39,888 nt of DNA, taken from the NCBI GenBank assembly GCA_001931905.2, contig MSJI02000025.1, forward strand, positions 1-39,888, given 5' to 3'. The DNA comes from Cladosporium sp. IMV 00045. Lineage: Eukaryota > Ascomycota > Dothideomycetes > Cladosporiales > Cladosporiaceae. A model generated the notes under the pieces. That model ran no database searches and was not told the DNA's origin. It saw only the letters and a list, made by a program, of their open reading frames with translations. How positions within the stretch are numbered: position 1 is the stretch's first letter; each line of letters starts with the position of its first letter. This document shows positions 1 through 9,564 of this stretch, piece after piece. The position numbers and the translations under genes are program-made.

Positions 1-65
1 TGATATCTTCGCTATAACATATGCTAGAGTCGTGAATCATCCGCACAGGTGTGCATGGGATGTGT

Positions 66-368
66 TTTTGGTAGAAAGTCAGGTTGCAAAGTTTACTAGT
101 GGAATGCAGCAGATCGTTGAGAGCGTATGTGGCAGCCAAGCTTTCCGACTCCATACTTACCAATCCACCCCGAATCTGAACGGCGGAATATTGTTATTAG
201 ATTTTAATCTTGGATGCCTGCATATTTCCCATAAACTTGCGAATTTCCTAATCCCTGTCAGTGGGAGCCAAGGTTACACCAGCGAAAACCCTAACCCTAA
301 AGGCTCGCTGGTGTAACCGGGTTATATAGCTGGTGTAACCAGGATATACCGGCTAAGGGACAGTTAGA
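66..368. repeat. Unclassified repeated element, copy 1 (right end)
   Basis: This 303-bp stretch recurs without a visible mismatch at 22570-22872, in the same orientation. Both copies stop at the same point (sequence cagttaga) and the flanks then differ, as at the end of a mobile element. The left limit is unknown because the second copy starts at an assembly gap. Inside are the motif ggttacaccagc once forward (272-283) and twice in reverse (307-318, 329-340), a 14-bp inverted repeat and a short telomere-like tract. I recognise no transposase or reverse transcriptase. One open frame crosses it on the plus strand, but its product resembles nothing I know. It may be a non-autonomous DNA transposon end or a subtelomere-derived repeat. 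Confidence 0.7.
272..318. repeat. Hairpin with telomere-like CCCTAA loop
   Basis: A perfect 14-bp inverted repeat (ggttacaccagcga at 272-285, its complement at 305-318) encloses a 19-nt loop containing two CCCTAA units (about 289-300). CCCTAA/TTAGGG is the telomere repeat of most filamentous fungi. A third, direct copy of the arm core lies at 329-340, giving an imperfect 22-bp direct repeat (307-328, 329-350). The same structure is present in the second element copy. Confidence 0.75.
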
Positions 369-528
369 CTAAGTTATCGCAATTTCTGCGAAAGAGGATT
401 GTGGAGCTTCAAAACTGGTTTCCATCCATTCTACTTCCTCCGTGACGCCTCACCGAACATATTTATTTGCGCTTTACTAATCTTGATGTATATTGAAATA
501 TGTACCCTAAAGGCTTTTTACCAACCTA
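369..528. other. Intergenic sequence between element and aldo/keto reductase
   Basis: No convincing gene is seen here. A short plus-strand open frame (399-653) overlaps the 3' end of the reductase gene on the other strand and looks spurious. This DNA has no counterpart in the second half of the window. Confidence 0.5.
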
Positions 529-1702
529 TCAGTGACCGACAACAGACTTCGGCCGATATGCCTCCTCCAGATACATCCCATCCTCATCCGAGAGATCCCA
601 ACACGCCGTCCGAACAGCTTCATCAATCCTCTTTTTCGTGTTCAAACCCATGATCGGACAACACCCTTTCTTCATTGTCCACGCCGCTGCGACTTGCGCC
701 ATAGGCACTCCATGCTTTCTCGCTATTTCTTCCACGCGATCCGTGATGACCTTGTCGATCTCCGTCTCTTGACTCCAGATCAGCGATTTGATCGACCTGT
801 CGCTCTCTCCGCGCAAGGTCTTCTGTGCCGCTCCCCAGGGCCGCGCCAATACGCCGCGCGCCACCGGGGACCACGGAATGATGCCGATGCCGGCGAAATC
901 GCAATACGGAATCATCTCACGCTCTTCTTCGCGATAGAGCAGGTTGTAGAAATTCTGCATGGAGATGAACTCATGGTAGCCATGTGCGCGAGCGACGTTC
1001 TGGAGATCTGCGAAAAGTTTTCATTCATTAGCCAAGCTGCTAGGCGGCGAACGAAAGCTGGCATGGAAAACTCACTCTGCAGCTGCCAACACGCCATCGA
1101 CGATGCCCCGATGTATCGCACCCAGCCCTTTTCAATCACGTCGTTGAGGGCCCTCATGATCTCGAGCGGTGGCGTTGAGAGGTCCAGTCGATGGATCTGC
1201 AGCACGTCAATGTATGTGCCTAGTCGCTCGACACTCGCCTCCACCGCGTCGAAAATGCGCTTGCGGCTCAATCCTGTGCGGTTCACCATCGCGCCGTCTT
1301 TGCTTGTCATGAGGGCGTCATTGCGCGGTTGCGATGGATCGTCGTCCACGCCGAAGAAACACTTTGTCATGAGGACTAGGCGCGAGCGAGGGATAGAGTA
1401 GGTCTCTATGGCTTTGCGGATCAACCGCTCGGATTGGCCATTTGAGTACGTGTCCGCGGTGTCCCAGGTATTGATTCCGGCGTCGAAGGCGTGCTTCAGT
1501 AGGGGGAGGGAGGTTTCTTCGTCGAGCACCTGGACTGTTTGTCAGAGATTGCCAGGTGATGCCTGTGGTGGTGTTAAGTGGTGGAAGAACACACCCAATC
1601 TTGCCATGTAGGTGACCCGTACGACATGGTACCCAGGATGACTTTGGAGACTCGCAGGCCGCTCGAACCCACGTTCTGATATTGCATTTCTGCCTCTGAC
1701 AT
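529..1702 (-). CDS. Aldo/keto reductase, three exons
   Basis: NAD(P)H-dependent oxidoreductase of the aldo/keto reductase superfamily, probably cytosolic. It would reduce aldehydes or ketones; the substrate is unknown. I read three exons, 1702-1595, 1529-1076 and 1007-529, separated by introns of 65 nt (donor GTGTGT, acceptor GTCCAG) and 68 nt (donor GTGAGT, acceptor CGCAG). The joined frame is 346 aa, normal for the family. It opens MSEAEMQYQNVGSSGLRVSK. The catalytic tetrad is complete: D59 and Y64 (DTADTY), K92 (MTK) and H149 (LQIH). The start was chosen because it restores the N-terminal beta-hairpin missing from the longest single open frame, which begins only at the second exon. The gene lies outside the duplicated block. 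It resembles the yeast YPL088W-like and aryl-alcohol dehydrogenase-type group, but the subfamily is not certain. Confidence 0.88.
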
Positions 1703-2447
1703 GCTTAGCAGTATGAAGGAGGACGATGTAGTGTATGTGATGGATCCGGTGGGGCGTTGCTGAGAGCAGACGTCAATCCTTTTTGACGCACAGGAGGCTC
1801 GATTGCCAGCTCCTTGTTTTGTCTTTCAAATTTACTATCCAGCACATCTTTGCCCCTGGCCTGGGTCGATTCTGGCGAGCTGTGATGCGGCGGCCAACGT
1901 CATGCACCCGCATATGCCCGCGTGCCGCGCAGCAGTAAGGAGGACCGCGGAAGCGGCGTGGGGCAAGCTTAAACCTTGCCCTGAAGAGGCGGCAGAGCTT
2001 GATTCAACGCCGCTCGTAACCCGGAAAGTCAAGTCGAAGCGGGGCACGTCGCCGCAGCACGTGACCACTAAACGCTGCGCTTTCAATGCGGTAGCCAGCT
2101 GCGTGCGTAAAACTGCGAACTGAAGGCACTTGATGAGTGGAGGGATCCTGCAGGTGACAGGGAAGACAACCAGGTGGAAAGGAAAGGGGTTTGTGCCTCG
2201 TGCTTCAGCAGCGAAGCCCACCAAGTACAATCAATCGCCGCGCTCCTCGGGATTTCGGAGTAGAGTTGCCAGCCGTCTCTCAACATGAGTAGAATGAAAG
2301 CATGGCTGCAGAGCCTTTTCGAGTATCTCCCACCTCGTCTTTACATACCGAAACAATTTTATCCTGTACACGAGGTCTCCACCAATAGCCACCCTGTCAA
2401 ACAAGTGCAGCATCATCCGCAACAGCACAGCATCGACCACCGACCCT
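1703..2447. other. Intergenic region, no recognised gene
   Basis: Open frames on both strands (around 1803-2123 and 1835-2286) overlap each other and look like nothing known. The region separates the divergent reductase and cupin genes, so it probably contains promoters for both. No element could be assigned. Confidence 0.5.
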
Positions 2448-2816
2448 ATGATACCCTCCACCGTGAAAGTCGCAAACACTTTTACCGGCGATGTCTGGCA
2501 GGAGAAAGTCCACTTTGACAGTAGAGTTGGACTATTCGTCGGCCAAGTGACCTTCCTGCCTGGTGGGCGGACGTACTGGCACACTCACGAGAAGGGTCAA
2601 GTCTTGGAAGTGAAAGCAAGTTCAGGCTGGGTATGCGATGCTGGTGAGAAGCCACAACGTATCAGACCTGGTGAAATCGTGGTCTGTCCAGCGGGCACGA
2701 GGCATTGGCACGGTGCAGACGATGCGAATATGATGATGCATATGGCCGTCACTTTGGGCAAGACAACCTTCGACGATGAGGTTAGCGACGAAGAGTATAC
2801 AGCGAAAGCTCGATGA
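2448..2816 (+). CDS. Small cupin protein, mandelonitrile-lyase-like metal site
   Basis: A 122-aa single-domain cupin. The metal-binding pattern is visible: H45, H47 and Q51 in WHTHEKGQ, and H86 in RHWHG. The spacing (H-x-H-x3-Q, then H 41 residues after the first) matches the Mn-binding cupins related to the (R)-hydroxynitrile lyase of Granulicella tundricola. Most members of this group have no proven reaction and are often annotated as cupin_2 proteins. Cupin 1 lies at residues 35-60 and cupin 2 at 72-100. The start is the first ATG of the domain frame and gives a normal length, but the frame stays open upstream, so an additional 5' exon is possible. The gene is transcribed towards the intradiol dioxygenase, about 290 bp away. 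It lies outside the duplication. Confidence 0.82.
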   Translation: MIPSTVKVANTFTGDVWQEKVHFDSRVGLFVGQVTFLPGGRTYWHTHEKGQVLEVKASSGWVCDAGEKPQRIRPGEIVVCPAGTRHWHGADDANMMMHMAVTLGKTTFDDEVSDEEYTAKAR

Positions 2817-3109
2817 TCAGTTGCGAAGCAACAACTGACTTGCAAATACCATGAATTTGTCAAAATGAGACTGGACCAAGATAGCAGCCACAACATGCAT
2901 GCAGAGCTTCCAATCAATTGTCACGCACGAGCTTTTCCTTCAAATCCGTATTCTACCTCCACCAAGCAGAGCGTGAGTCTTCTGTCAACCGATGGTAAGC
3001 CACGTCACTTGTGATAGTTAACAGTCGCTGAAAGCCCAGTCGGCAAGGCCGCGCTGCTCCGTATCTCGTGTTCAGTAAAATTTCATTCAAATCCATAAAC
3101 TACATCGCG

Positions 3110-4254
3110 CTACATTTTAGCCGCCATCTCTCCCTTGACACCCCCCGCAGCGTTCTGCCTAAACATCTTCGCCTCCGGCTTATACTTCTTATGCGCCAAC
3201 CTAACATGAAACTCAACATCAAGCTTTGCACCACCGGGCTCCTTGCTCTCCGTAGGAACAAAATCCAACAACAAATCGTCTTTCGTAGCGAACACCGTGT
3301 CTGTAGGAATGTAAGGATCATCTCTTGGGTACAGTTGTGCTGTAACACCAATGTAATCGTCGTGCGTGACCATCATATGGATATGTGCGGGTCGGTGAGC
3401 GTGGCGACCCATCATTCGGAGAACTTCTGCGGAGGGGCCGGACGTGTCAATCGAGTACTCGGTGGGCTTAAGGCAATAGAACCAGAATTCTCCGTTGGCG
3501 TTTGTGAGGAACTTTCCGCGGAGATTGTTTTTGCTTTGGTTTTCGGGATCGTGGGCGTCGTATTTGCCGTTTGTGCTCGCTTGCCACATGTCAAAGGTGG
3601 CGTTAGGGATGGGGGAGCCAGTGTCTACGTCCTTGATCGTGCCGTGAAAAAACGTGAGTTCGCCGTCAGCGGGCATGTTTTGAATCACGCTGGCGCCGAG
3701 CTCACGGTAGGGTGTGTCGGGCGACCAGAACGGTCCAAGGATGGCGGATGAAGTCGGTGCGTGCCCTGCATCTGTAACCACTGTATGGTTGATCTCGTCT
3801 ACAAGACTGATTGTTTCGTTAGTCTGATTCCGCATAGTAATTCATGAGACTTGTCTATGCACAGGGTGAAAACTTACGACTCGACTCCCAGAATGTCGCA
3901 GAGTCTCCATGTCTCATTCCGGTTCTTCTGGTATGATTGCCCCAAGGAATTGATGTAATCGACGCCCAGCACCCATTCATCCTGCGTGAGTTCTACCTCT
4001 CGGCAGAAGTCATGCACATGTCTGATGAGAGATGTGAGGATCTCTCTGTGGCGAGGCTTGGTTTCCGGGCTCATCAGGTCGATCACCCGCTGGGTGAAGT
4101 TTGGATCAAATTTGCTTTTGGGGCTGCCATCTGTCGTGTCGTTTGTGTCGGCATGTGTGGTGTGGTTTGTGGTGCCATTTGTGTAAATGCCGTTTGTAGT
4201 ACCATTTATGTAGGATGCGCTGCCGTTGACGCCGTTGGGCTCGTTGAAGGCCAT
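3110..4254 (-). CDS. Intradiol ring-cleavage dioxygenase (hydroxyquinol/catechol type), copy A, intact
   Basis: Non-haem Fe(III) enzyme that opens catechol or hydroxyquinol rings between the two hydroxyls to give muconate or maleylacetate products, in cytosolic aromatic catabolism. I read exons 4254-3878 and 3806-3110 with a 71-nt intron (donor GTAAGT, branch ACTAAC, acceptor ATCAG), giving 357 aa. The junction restores GVES-LVDEI, as expected in this family. All four iron ligands are present with catechol 1,2-dioxygenase spacing: Y208, Y243 (PTEY), H267 and H269 (RPAHIH). The N-terminal dimerisation region is at about residues 45-130. Residues 1-40 are low complexity, rich in Asn, Thr and Gly. 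The start at MAFNEPNG is preferred to an ATG 36 codons upstream that falls just after the next gene's stop. The part beyond about 3521 (residue 221 onward) has no copy in block B. Confidence 0.9.
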
Positions 4255-4362
4255 CTTTGCAGGTGCTTTGAGATAAGATGTGAGAGTGAAAGGAAGGTGA
4301 TACGTTTTGATGTCCGAGAAGAAAGAAACAGTGTGAAGAGTAAGCAGCGAAGATATACCCAT

Positions 4363-4662
4363 TTAATGCGCAAGGTCTCTTGCCATCTTTCTTATCCGCT
4401 CGAAGCTGATTCGTGTTGGAAGCCGTTGCGGATGAACACTTACCCGCCGATTCTCTTCCCCCTCTCCCCGCGCTGCCGCATTCAAATAGGGTTTCTTCAT
4501 GCCCCATGACTGGGCAAATTGTTCGGCAATCATCAATGGCAATGACATAACGGGTACTGTTCCAACCCCGAATGCCACAAACTGCCATGCGCACGCTGCT
4601 GCCGCATAGGGCTTTAGTGTGGTTTGATTCGCAACGAGTGCTCCTGAAGTCTCAGGCGGCAA
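4363..4662 (-). CDS. Conserved 99-aa protein, possible small membrane protein, copy A
   Basis: I do not recognise the family. The 99-aa frame begins MPPETSGALVANQTTLKPYA and has a hydrophobic stretch at about residues 18-48 (YAAAACAWQF to LPLMIAE), enough for one or two membrane passes, then a conserved-looking segment GMKKPYLNAAARGEGEENRR. Copy B keeps the whole frame with only a few substitutions and no indel, which supports coding. A GTAAGT after ENRR could be a splice donor, but the only nearby acceptor would give a 38-nt intron, too short for this genome, so I leave the gene unspliced. It lies about 108 bp upstream of the dioxygenase on the same strand. Shared regulation is possible but not shown. 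Confidence 0.6.
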   Translation of the reverse strand: MPPETSGALVANQTTLKPYAAAACAWQFVAFGVGTVPVMSLPLMIAEQFAQSWGMKKPYLNAAARGEGEENRRVSVHPQRLPTRISFERIRKMARDLAH

Positions 4663-5406
4663 GTAAAAATCATCGATAGGCTCGAATGTCGGTTAGCGTG
4701 ACCTGTAATCACCCTACGCACATCCGAGCTTATCCGATCCCGTCAAACGTACCTTATAAAATCGTGCTGATGGAACAGCCGCGCGGAGGATTCAGTCTCC
4801 AATTCGTCTCCGATGACTTGTTTGTAGACGTGAATTCTCCATATTTCCCGTTTTGTTTAGCGGACAGAAGCGCAAGCCAGTCTCCCCAATTCTTAACCCC
4901 TCTTCAGCTGCTGTTGCGTGGCAGCGGGTCGTTAGCACCACCCTACCTGTCTTGTTATGCTTCCCATCGGTGTAACGAGTGTGATGCATGTCGCATACAC
5001 GTCGATCACAATTGCAAGACTTCTGTGAGAATCATTTCATTAAAAATACTCTGCCTCTATCGTGTCTTTTCTACAATGATCTGAGTCTTCGCACTTGGCT
5101 CTTTGATTCGGCCTTTTGAGTGATTTGCGGCCATGCGTCGTAATCTATGGAAGCATGACCGCGTAGCAGTTGCAGAGATAGTAGACGTAGCCCAGTAAGA
5201 TTGAGCAATTCTCCTAAGCAAAGGCACCTGAAAATGCAATGGGAACTCAAGTACTTCGAGAAATGGCTCTTTTTGCAATGATGAATAGCCTGCACGAATG
5301 AGTTCATCAAACTAGCATTGTACTTTGGATAGATTTCTCTCCAGGCCACAATTCGAAGTCCCTCTCGATAAGCTTCCAAATTCCTTCAACATCCCGAGAA
5401 TCCCTA
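4663..5406. other. Intergenic region with a relic of transporter 3' sequence
   Basis: No intact gene. The part around 5010-5100 resembles the 3' end of the MFS transporter gene at about 6960-7060; it has its own entry. The minus-strand frames here are short and mutually overlapping. The counterpart in copy B is 24010-24778. Confidence 0.55.
5010..5100 (-). pseudogene. Relic of an MFS transporter 3' end, copy A
   Basis: Read on the minus strand, this stretch encodes SAKTQIIVEKT followed by sequence matching the region downstream of the transporter stop. The intact transporter (7010-8680) ends in QSAKTQIIVEKT. Shared DNA includes gacttctRtgag, ttcatt and tacaatgatctgag-like segments in the same order. 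The rest of the transporter is not recognisable upstream, so this is a fragment of a second, lost copy or a small duplication of the 3' end. A more diverged version lies at about 24390-24470. Confidence 0.55.
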
Positions 5407-5898
5407 TCATCCTTTGTTGATAGCATAGAGGTCATTGTCGTCGGCCGGGCAGCCAGGTCCATCTGACTCGAACTCAGCCACGCATGCACCGCCCGTATTG
5501 ATAGAGATACCCTTGAAGTCGGTGCCTGAGCCCGATTCTCCTTCTGCGAGAACGTTGCCTTCCCAGTCCTTCACAGCGCAGCTCTCTGGATTGCCGCCGA
5601 AGTCCGCCACGCAGTGGAACATAAACGAGTAACTGTCCCAGCATTCACCCACAATCTCGAAGTCGCGACCATCTTGAAAGCAAGGGGCGTAGTCGTAGGG
5701 GTAGTCTTCGTCATAGATTGCTTCGCCGTCTTCGTTGATGATAGCGAAGCCAGTTTTGTAACCGCTTCCTCCTCCAGCGCCCTTGGGTCCAGCCATTGCG
5801 CTAAAAGATCCGGCAGACCAGACAACTCTTAGGCGCTCAGCCTGTGCGGTTGCGGCCGCGGTGACGAGTACAAGCAGGGCGTTCTTGAAGGAAGGCAT
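5407..5898 (-). CDS. Secreted cysteine-rich protein, 163 aa, copy A
   Basis: Predicted secreted protein of unknown function. It starts at MPSFKNALLVLV with a classical signal peptide (residues 1-20, cleavage likely after AQA). The mature part of about 143 aa has six cysteines (73, 86, 96, 107, 139, 150), enough for three disulfides, and is acidic, with a Gly-rich segment GPKGAGGGSG. An ATG 20 codons upstream is in frame but would bury the signal peptide, so the inner start was chosen. It is a single exon. A TATA-like TTTATAT lies about 95 bp upstream. Size, secretion and even cysteine number fit fungal apoplastic effector-like proteins, but that is inference. Copy B has one extra serine between C73 and the next Asp. 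Confidence 0.82.
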   Translation of the reverse strand: MPSFKNALLVLVTAAATAQAERLRVVWSAGSFSAMAGPKGAGGGSGYKTGFAIINEDGEAIYDEDYPYDYAPCFQDGRDFEIVGECWDSYSFMFHCVADFGGNPESCAVKDWEGNVLAEGESGSGTDFKGISINTGGACVAEFESDGPGCPADDNDLYAINKG

Positions 5899-7009
5899 TG
5901 AGTGATAGCGAGGAGTTTGTGTTTTGATGAATTGTGAAGTTGGGAGCTGTATTGTCAAGACAAGAAATCACTGCGAATAGCTGAAGGCTTTATATCCGCT
6001 GAAGTCTCTTCGTGAATCACGCCTCTTTGCATGATATCATTCCGAATGATGCACCGATCTTCCTGCATCTGTTCGATGACATTGTGAGCCGACGCGACTA
6101 GAATCCTTCGCGTGTCTTACATGACTCTACAAATCTTATGAAACGAGACATGTTGAAGATAGTCCGACTCGCCCAATGGTTATTAACGATAGCGGATACA
6201 GGCCCACCCCCTATGGGGTCTCCATGGGTGTACATCCTCCCGTCCAAGATGTGGGTGTATATGACAGCAATTCCGACTTAGAGTCGGAGACTAGAGAAGC
6301 GTGGGCCCATCATCGTTGAGGCTAACGTCTCGGAAAGTGGGCAGTTTGGAAAAGGATCAAGCCTATAGCGACGTGAAAGCTAGGGAGTGTACCTGCGGAA
6401 ACGTCAAGGTTTGGACATCTTGGCGTGTAGTAGTGAGAAGCCTCAAGGTTTTTTCCAATCAGAACCACAACCACAAGAAGAGCGAATGTTCGGACTCAAC
6501 TAGTATCGTGAAGCCAATATAGCTGATGGGCTCATTTCGTGATCGTGGATTCTTGCGGAGGCGAAAATATCGACCACCTAGCCTTGGCAAAAATGCGAGT
6601 GTGACGTTCACACATCCTTCGTCCATTCCTTCACGGGATTTCCCAGGCGATGCACCAACAGCCCTCTCAAGGTAACTCCTAGACCCGCTCGTTATTACGA
6701 ACTGTCACCGGCGAGACCATGGGAAGATAAAATTGGAGATCCGAAGCTGTCAGCTCATGCTGCTTTCCCTCCAGAGCAATACATGTATCACCTGGAGTCT
6801 GTATGTAATTAAATCGATCATTACATGTAATGTAATACCTTCATAGATTTCATTTCATTCCCCAAAACCCCACAGTTTGCTCGTCAAACCCTCGCTGACG
6901 TGCTCCGGCAGCGCCAAAAAGCGTCATTGTCTCCCACTCATCAAAAAATTCTCCTGGGTAAGTCGAGACTTCTATGAGCATCAATTCATTCAAAAAATTT
7001 CTGACTCTA
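5899..7009. other. Intergenic region, 1.1 kb, no gene recognised
   Basis: It lies between the secreted-protein promoter and the 3' end of the transporter gene. The frames seen (such as 6301-6522) are not conserved in length in copy B (25680-25877). TTTATAT at 5989-5995 is a likely TATA element for the secreted protein. Nothing else is assigned. Confidence 0.5.
5989..5995 (-). promoter_or_regulatory. TATA-like box of secreted protein gene, copy A
   Basis: The minus strand reads ATATAAA about 95 bp before the chosen start. It is conserved at the same distance in copy B (25364-25370). No experimental support. Confidence 0.4.
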
Positions 7010-8680
7010 TCATGTCTTTTCCACAATGATCTGAGTTTTAGCACTTTGGTCTTTGGGACTCTCTACGACCTTCACAGTCTGCATGTCAACATCAGCATGA
7101 CCATGTCCATCAAAGATGACATCAATCTCTTCCAGCTTGAGGCCCTTTGTCTCGGCGAAGTAGAAGTACATGATCACGACTTCGACGAGACACCATCCAG
7201 CGGTAATGAGGTAGAAGCCCCAGCTAGACCATTCCATTGCAAATGGTATGATGTAGGTGTTGAAGAAGGCAGCTGTGTAGCATAAGCCGTTGTACGAAGC
7301 CATGCCGCTCGCACGTAGGGAGAAAGATAGCACTTCGAGGGGATACAGGTACGCCAGCGGTGTCCAGACGAGAGAATAGGCGCCGTAGAAGATGAAGATC
7401 ATGGCTACTTGTGCCGCGGATGCACTCTCGTTTGATGAGCCGCCGTATTGTTTGTTGAGTACACCGACGATGATCAGAAGCAAGGCCATTATTGTTGTTG
7501 AGGTTACTAGGTGGCGTCAGTGATTTCTATCGGCATTGAGCTCGAAGACGGAGGAAGCTTACAGAATGATGGTCTTCGGCCGAGCTTCTCACACACGATG
7601 CTACCAGCAACTGCACAGAGAAGGTTGAAGACGCTGAGGCCGAGATTCACAGCTAGCTGTGTCTGGGTTCCCTCGATACCAGCTACTGTCAAGACTGTTC
7701 CGAGGTAGTACGTGATGATGTTGTTTCCAGAAATCTGACAGAAGACTTTGAATGCTGTTAGCAGTTGCGCATGATGACCAGGATGAATGAGAAATGCATA
7801 CTAGAAACTGCTGCAACAATACCAAAACGCCACCTGTTTGGCCTGGTGTTTATCAACGACTTGAAACCCGCGTTTTGCACCGTCTTCTCATATTCTAAAG
7901 TCTGAACGATTTCTTCAAGCTCAATTCTCAAGAGCTCCGAAGACGTGTCACCATTGGCGTGGTACTTGAGCAGGATGGCCCTTGCTTCTTCGAGCCGGTC
8001 GTTGTACACCAGCCAACGCGGGCTTTCTGGGACGAATGGCAAGACCACAAGACATAGGGCTGATGGTAGAAACTGGAGAAGAGAGGGCGCCCGCCAGCTC
8101 CAAGTGCTTTCGATATACTGAGTCCCGAAGGTGACGCCAGCTGCCATGACTCCACCGACATACCAAGCGGCACCACAAAGACCGGTCAAAAGGACTCTGT
8201 GGTTCGGGTGGCTTGTTTCAGATACGTATGCAGGAGCCGCGGTACTACCGGTGGTAACGCTCATGCCGACAATGAATCTGCCAATGGAGAACATAGCGAC
8301 ATGAACAGCTGATGACTGGATTGCGGCTCCCAGGATTGAAATGAAGGCGGTCACTGCCATGGCCCACTTGCGACCCCAGCGATCGGCCAGCCATCCAGCA
8401 AAAGGTGTTGCGACTACCGAGCCCAGGAACACAACAGCCACATTCAGGGAAGTTGTCGCTGTAGTGAGCTCGAAGTACTCGGTGTAAGACGGCAATATTT
8501 GCAGTCCGTTCTGTTCGGGCATCAGCCGGGTTTCAAGGAGGCATCGTTTAGCATTAAGCTCACCATCATAGACGAGTCATAGCCGACTGTTGCAGAATTG
8601 AAGATGGAGATATAGCATAGCAAGGCGAAGAGGTACCAGCCATTGCCATCCAACCGGCGTTGAGGGGCGGTGAAATCCAT
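7010..8680 (-). CDS. MFS sugar porter, four exons, copy A
   Basis: Major facilitator superfamily, sugar porter family (hexose/lactose-permease-like). It is a plasma-membrane proton symporter of about 12 helices; the substrate is unproven. Exons 8680-8564, 8510-7802, 7754-7563 and 7506-7010 join to 504 aa, with introns of 53, 47 and 56 nt. Family signatures are visible: GYDSSMMNGLQ across the first junction, DRWGRKW after TM2, PESPRWL at the end of the N half, GRRPSF in loop 8-9, PLEVLSFSLRA in the C half and AETKGLKLEEI at the C terminus. The start at MDFTAPQRRLDGNGW is the first ATG that leaves a short cytosolic N terminus. All splice sites are conserved in copy B. It sits between a secreted protein and the beta-glucosidase, divergent from the latter, so uptake of sugars released by glycosidases is a reasonable guess. 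Confidence 0.92.
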
Positions 8681-9564
8681 GGAGTAAGATGAGACTTGCT
8701 TTCTTTCCAGAAAGAAGAAAGATTGGCACGGTATTAAGTCGTAGGGGAGGCACACAGTGAACAAGGAAGCAAGCTCAAGATAAGCGAAGACGGTCTGGTG
8801 AGGCTGCAGCGCTTAGCTGCATGTTGCCACTATCCCACGGATGTCGGCAAGTGAGGTTGATGCTTTCGCACTCTATTTGTCTCGATAGAAGCGATGAGCA
8901 ATAGTTATTGTTGTCGGGACGCTAAAGATGGAATGCGATAAGCGAGAATGTGAAGGTCCCAACGGATCAGGAAATTGTCGACTTCATCCTCGAGACCTCG
9001 CCTTCCCAACTCTTCGACGTCTCTCGTACGCATTGGACACCTCATGATTTGTAAAATATTATTATTCCAGACACTGTTGATATACCTGGTGATATACCTG
9101 TGTAGATGATCGAATGTTGGTCGGTATCTACTCACGTTGACTTCAGGCCGATAGTTAAGGAAGGGTAAAGTCTCCGCGAGAGCGGAGAATGGGGGCGGAG
9201 AAATTCGACCCTTACGTGGTGGGACCTGCAGGAAGCTGATTGAAAAAGATGGGGCAAATTCGGCGAGGGCTCCCCAATGGCAACTTTCTTGCCGTAAACG
9301 GGACAAGCGTCAATGAAGACTTCCACGGCGGATAAGCAGCAGCCAATCCTGCGAGCCCTTGCATCCGATGTCAACTGTTCGAGGCCGCCTCCTGCTTGAC
9401 TCGCATTCGAGCAATGAGATTTGGTGAGAGATAGCCGGTATGCCAAGCTCAGCCTGTATGGACGAGGCAATTTGACAAGCAGGGGTTGGCATTTTGCACA
9501 ACATATATGCGATAGGACCGACTGACTGCTGAGACGAACCTTTGAAGCATTCGGCATCACTGAA
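8681..9564. other. Divergent promoter region between transporter and beta-glucosidase
   Basis: About 880 bp between two divergent genes, so likely regulatory for both. The frames on the minus strand (8905-9306, 9132-9860) overlap the GH3 gene or lack conservation. No motif was assigned with confidence. Confidence 0.5.

Noticed and set aside
289..300. A true telomere or contig end
   Set aside because: Only two CCCTAA units occur, inside a hairpin loop, and sequence continues on both sides.
532..1401. Plus-strand 289-codon frame at the window start
   Set aside because: It is antisense to the aldo/keto reductase exons, and its product has no family features.
3807..3840. Alternative start MRNQTNET for the dioxygenase
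   Set aside because: These codons lie inside the intron. Splicing at the ATCAG after the ACTAAC branch joins GVES to LVDEI and gives full family length in both copies.
4363..4460. A 38-nt intron in the 99-aa gene
   Set aside because: The donor looks good, but introns elsewhere in the window are at least 47 nt and splicing would lead into a non-conserved frame.
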